From Chloroflexota bacterium (GTDB taxonomy: Bacteria; Chloroflexota; Dehalococcoidia; Dehalococcoidales; UBA2162): DNA of 7,871 bases. A program made the translations under genes and the position numbers. The stretch covers positions 1 through 7,871 of the forward strand of contig JACPSA010000122.1 of assembly GCA_016193545.1 (NCBI GenBank), read 5' to 3'. How positions within the stretch are numbered: position 1 is the stretch's first letter; the number at the start of each line of letters is the position of its first letter. Shown piece by piece: positions 5,334 through 7,871 of the stretch. The notes beneath the pieces are model-generated. The model ran no database searches. It was not told the origin of the DNA and saw only the letters and a list, made by a program, of their open reading frames with translations.

Positions 5334-5457
5334 AACCTCACCCCCTCAATCCCCCTCTCCTTACCAAGGGGGGGAAAGACTTTAGAGAGGGGCGAAGCCC
5401 CTCTCTCCCTACACTCCCCCTTCCCTATTCAAGGGAAGGGGGTCAGGGGGATAGGTT
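5334..5457. repeat. 124-bp palindromic multi-hairpin intergenic element (MITE/REP-like)
   Basis: The element lies in the 240-bp hisC-hisB gap. Its ends are imperfect inverted repeats: AACCTCACCCCCTCAATCC from 5334 and, on the other strand from 5457, AACCTATCCCCCTGACCCC. Inside are two perfect hairpins. One has 10-bp arms (5384-5393 and 5397-5406, arm AGAGAGGGGC, triloop GAA); the other has 11-bp arms (5416-5426 and 5432-5442, arm CCCCCTTCCCT, 5-nt loop). A third, imperfect one is at 5351-5375. Such pyrimidine-rich/purine-rich palindromic units are often dispersed in many copies. The remainder of the gap (5237-5333, 5458-5477) shows nothing clear. As part of the his transcript it would fold strongly and might limit hisB expression or protect the upstream mRNA. 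Confidence 0.75.
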
Positions 5458-5477
5458 ACCCAAAAGTCCTTTTTCCC

Positions 5478-6584
5478 CTACTTCTTTAATTCTTTGAGCG
5501 CCTTAATTAAAGCATCGGTATGCTCTGGCTTACCCACGCTGATACGAATATAATTACGCACGAGCGGTTCATCAAAATAGCGCACCAGTACCCCCTTATC
5601 CTGTAGCTTCTGCCAGACTTTCCTGGCTTCACCCTTCAGCACCTGGCAGAGTATAAAATTAGCCTGTGAAGGGAACGGCTTCAGCCAATTAATCCTCGCC
5701 AGTTCCCGGAAAAGTCGCTCCCTTTCCCCGATTATCGACTTCACATTACCCAACAAATAGTCGATATCTTGCAGCGATTCCTCGACAGCCACCAGGGCAG
5801 CAACATTCACATTGTAGGGAATCTTGGTCCTCAGCAAATAGGCGGCGATTTTCGGCGGAAAAAGACCATAGCCGACCCTCAGACCAGCCAGCCCCGCCCA
5901 TTTGCTCAGAGTCCGCAGCACCATCAGGTTGGGATACCGGCTGACCAGCGGCGACACTGTCTGCCCACTGAATTCATAATATGCCTCGTCAATCAGTAGC
6001 GGTAGCCCCGCGCCCATTATTTCCATTATGTGCGATGGTGGTATGACCGTCCCCGTCGGATTATTAGGGTTGGTCAGGATTATCATCTTCGTTCTCTTGG
6101 TTATGGCCGCCTTTACCTTAGCGACATCAACGGCAAAGTCGGCATCCCTGAGCACCTCTACTAGAGTGCCGCCACATAGCTCGGTACTGAAACGGTAGAT
6201 GCCAAAGGTGGGCACACAACTTATCACCTCGTCGCCCCTGTTAAGAAATATACGTAAAAGGAGGTCGATGAGTTGATTACTGCCACTGCCAGCCACGATA
6301 TGCCCGGCATCGACACCGGCGTATCCTGCCAGCAACTTCCTGAGCCTGGTCTGTCCATCGTCAGGGTAGATATTAAAATTCTTATAGTTAGCCAGCGCCC
6401 GGCTCACCCTCGGCGAACAGCCGTAGGGATTTTCATTGGCATCCAGCTTGATAATACTCTCCACCGGCACTTCGACCTTCCCCTCCAGAATCTCCGGAGA
6501 GGTAGCCGCCGAATAACCGCCGAAAGCCGCCAGCTCAGGCCGTATTAATTTCTCTATACCTTCTGTGAAATCAGAAGTGGTCAC
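5478..6584 (-). CDS. hisC: Histidinol-phosphate aminotransferase
   Basis: HisC transaminates imidazole acetol phosphate with glutamate, using PLP. The 368-aa product is a full-length fold-type I class II aminotransferase. The sequence shows LDANENPYG (47-55), GSGSNQLIDLL (99-109), the NPNNPTGT loop (172-179), DEAYYEF (199-205, Asp199 for the pyridine nitrogen and Tyr202 for the PLP O3'), TLSKWAGLAGLRVGYG (225-240, Schiff-base Lys228 and phosphate-binding Arg236) and NYIRISVG (344-351, substrate carboxylate Arg347). The start codon is GTG at 6584, chosen because a full AAGGAGGT lies 9 nt upstream. That site overlaps the hisD stop, with only 15 bp between the genes, so the two are tightly coupled. 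Placement between hisD and hisB makes HisC the right choice among related aminotransferases. Confidence 0.97.
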   Translation of the reverse strand: MTTSDFTEGIEKLIRPELAAFGGYSAATSPEILEGKVEVPVESIIKLDANENPYGCSPRVSRALANYKNFNIYPDDGQTRLRKLLAGYAGVDAGHIVAGSGSNQLIDLLLRIFLNRGDEVISCVPTFGIYRFSTELCGGTLVEVLRDADFAVDVAKVKAAITKRTKMIILTNPNNPTGTVIPPSHIMEIMGAGLPLLIDEAYYEFSGQTVSPLVSRYPNLMVLRTLSKWAGLAGLRVGYGLFPPKIAAYLLRTKIPYNVNVAALVAVEESLQDIDYLLGNVKSIIGERERLFRELARINWLKPFPSQANFILCQVLKGEARKVWQKLQDKGVLVRYFDEPLVRNYIRISVGKPEHTDALIKALKELKK

Positions 6585-6593
6585 CAGAAAAAG

Positions 6594-6601
6594 ACCTCCT
6601 T
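6594..6601 (-). promoter_or_regulatory. Full-consensus ribosome binding site of hisC
   Basis: AAGGAGGT on the minus strand is an exact anti-16S match and overlaps the last bases of the hisD TAA (6600-6602). It decides the GTG start of hisC at 6584 and implies that ribosomes finishing hisD can reinitiate directly. Confidence 0.85.
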
Positions 6602-7871
6602 AACCTAACGCTTCCAATCGCTTAGCCACTGCCCGGACATGGGCCTCAAGACCCTCAGCGCGAGCCAAAGTCTGTGCCGCCGGACCCAGCTTTTTCAGGG
6701 TGGCATCATCAACATTAACCACACTGGTCAGTTTAACAAAATCGGTGACATTAAGCGGCGAGCTAAACCGCGCCGAGCCGTCGGTAGGCAACACGTGGCT
6801 CGGCCCAACGACATAGTCACCCAGTGGCACCGTCGAGTTTTCACCAACGAAGATACACCCGGCATTAACCAGACGGTCAATATATGAATCCGCTTTATCC
6901 ACCATCAGGCAGAGGTGCTCCGGGGCATAAAGGTTAGCCAGTTCTATCGCCTCATCCAGATTCGCCACTACCGCAATCAATCCATTATTCCTCAGAGATT
7001 CCGTAGCGATTTCTTTACGCGGCAGACTCTCCAACTGGTGTTCAACTTCTTGATTAACTTCATCAGCCAGGCGCCGTGAGGTGGTTACCATGATAGCAGA
7101 GACTAACGGGTCATGTTCCGCTTGGGCCAAAAGGTCGGCGGCACAGTAGCCCGGTTTAGCTGTTTCATCAGCGATGACTAATACCTCGCTTGTTCCGAAA
7201 ATCCCGTCAATACCAACCACTCCATAGACTATCTTCTTAGCTAGAGTGACATAAATATTGCCCGGACCGCAAATCTTGTCTACCCGAGGAATAGACTCGG
7301 TGCCATAGGCTAAAGCAGCCACTGCCTGGGCGCCACCCACTGCAAAGACACGGTCAACCTGAGCAATATCAGCGGCAACCAGTGTCACCGGCAACACTGC
7401 TTCGTCTGCACTCAGTGACATAACTTCGTTTCCAATATCTTCTTTCTTTCGTCTCGGCGGTGTCACCACGATAATCTCTTCAACTCCTGCAACCCTGGCC
7501 GGGATAGCCGTCATCAGCAGTGATGATGGTAAAGGAGCCCTGAATCCGGGTGCATTGACGCTAACCCGAGTGAGCGGGCGTATCAACCAACCTACACCCG
7601 CCCTGTTACTCTCTTGCAAGAGTGCCTCCTTCTGTACTGTGTGGAAGGAACGTATTCGCTCAGCCGCCAGTTTGAGCGCGGCTACCAGCCCGGCATCAAC
7701 CTGCCGGTAAGCGTTGGCTATAGTCTTTTTTGATACTTCCAGTGAGGTTAACTTTACCCTATCATGCTTCCGGGTATAATACCTGAGAGCAGCGTCTCCT
7801 CGGTTACGCACCGCTTTTATAGTTCTCTTAACGGCTTGTTCCTGTTCAGCCATGCTAGGCACTTCTGCCCT
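6600..7871 (-). CDS. hisD: Histidinol dehydrogenase (N-terminus outside window)
   Basis: HisD oxidises L-histidinol to histidine in two NAD-dependent steps with a bound zinc. The frame stays open to the right edge. The first in-window start (GTG 7862) would give 420 aa, but the family normally has about 430 with extra residues before this point, so the gene is probably 5'-truncated by the window. Numbering from that GTG, the zinc ligands correspond to Gln247, His250, Asp349 and His408 (Q259, H262, D360 and H419 of the E. coli enzyme), and the catalytic pair is Glu315-His316 in APEHL. KICGPGNIYV (196-205), DLLAQAEHDP (243-252) and GPSHVLPT (353-360) are also clear. Two normally conserved loops differ: VSVNAPGF at 100-107, where YVPGG is usual, and GIFGTSEV at 220-227, where MIAGPSEV is usual. 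The upstream promoter lies outside the window. Confidence 0.97.
   Translation of the reverse strand, partial: RAEVPSMAEQEQAVKRTIKAVRNRGDAALRYYTRKHDRVKLTSLEVSKKTIANAYRQVDAGLVAALKLAAERIRSFHTVQKEALLQESNRAGVGWLIRPLTRVSVNAPGFRAPLPSSLLMTAIPARVAGVEEIIVVTPPRRKKEDIGNEVMSLSADEAVLPVTLVAADIAQVDRVFAVGGAQAVAALAYGTESIPRVDKICGPGNIYVTLAKKIVYGVVGIDGIFGTSEVLVIADETAKPGYCAADLLAQAEHDPLVSAIMVTTSRRLADEVNQEVEHQLESLPRKEIATESLRNNGLIAVVANLDEAIELANLYAPEHLCLMVDKADSYIDRLVNAGCIFVGENSTVPLGDYVVGPSHVLPTDGSARFSSPLNVTDFVKLTSVVNVDDATLKKLGPAAQTLARAEGLEAHVRAVAKRLEALG

Noticed and set aside
5334..5457. CRISPR-like or tandem repeat array
   Set aside because: The repeats are inverted hairpins of different lengths without regular unit-spacer periodicity.
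5258..5497. Plus-strand 79-codon frame reading HPLNPPLLTKGG and YSREGGQG
   Set aside because: It is a translation of the palindromic element between hisC and hisB and runs into the 3' end of hisC on the other strand. It has no convincing ribosome site, and its proline/glycine-rich content comes from C- and G-runs.

Overview
The window looks like chromosomal DNA from an anaerobic bacterium. The likeliest source is a Chloroflexota (Dehalococcoidia-like) lineage. That rests on the overall flavour of the proteins (a long-form PurC, a hisD-hisC-hisB run, an Fe-S/hydrolase cluster) and not on any diagnostic marker, so the taxonomic call is low confidence. Almost everything is on the minus strand; only purC and the cut-off tail of a gene at the left edge read on the plus strand.

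Left part (1-1422): the C-terminal 40 residues of an unidentified plus-strand protein end at 125. They are followed by a very strong intrinsic terminator (145-182) and an AT-rich gap with a small duplicated motif. A minus-strand gene for a PuuE-like polysaccharide-deacetylase-fold protein follows, with its own candidate promoter.

Middle part (1423-3707): a compact minus-strand operon is read in the order alpha/beta hydrolase, dicluster 4Fe-4S protein with an unrecognised C-terminal domain, then a cysteine-containing protein of unknown family. The last two overlap by ATGA and are probably translationally coupled. This operon is the least explained part of the window. It could encode a small reductive or hydrolytic pathway, possibly together with the deacetylase-fold enzyme downstream.

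Right part (3708-7871): purC (purine synthesis) starts from a promoter region whose -35 box overlaps that of the divergent hydrolase operon. It has no visible Shine-Dalgarno site and may be leaderless. It converges on a histidine-biosynthesis operon read hisD-hisC-hisB on the minus strand. hisD runs off the right edge. hisC starts at GTG behind a full AAGGAGGT site that overlaps the hisD stop. hisC and hisB are separated by 240 bp containing a 124-bp multi-hairpin palindromic element that resembles a dispersed intergenic repeat or MITE-like unit.

No tRNA, rRNA, CRISPR array or complete insertion sequence was seen. The primary metabolism genes are ordinary; the interest lies in the Fe-S/hydrolase operon, the divergent promoter region and the palindromic element in the his operon.
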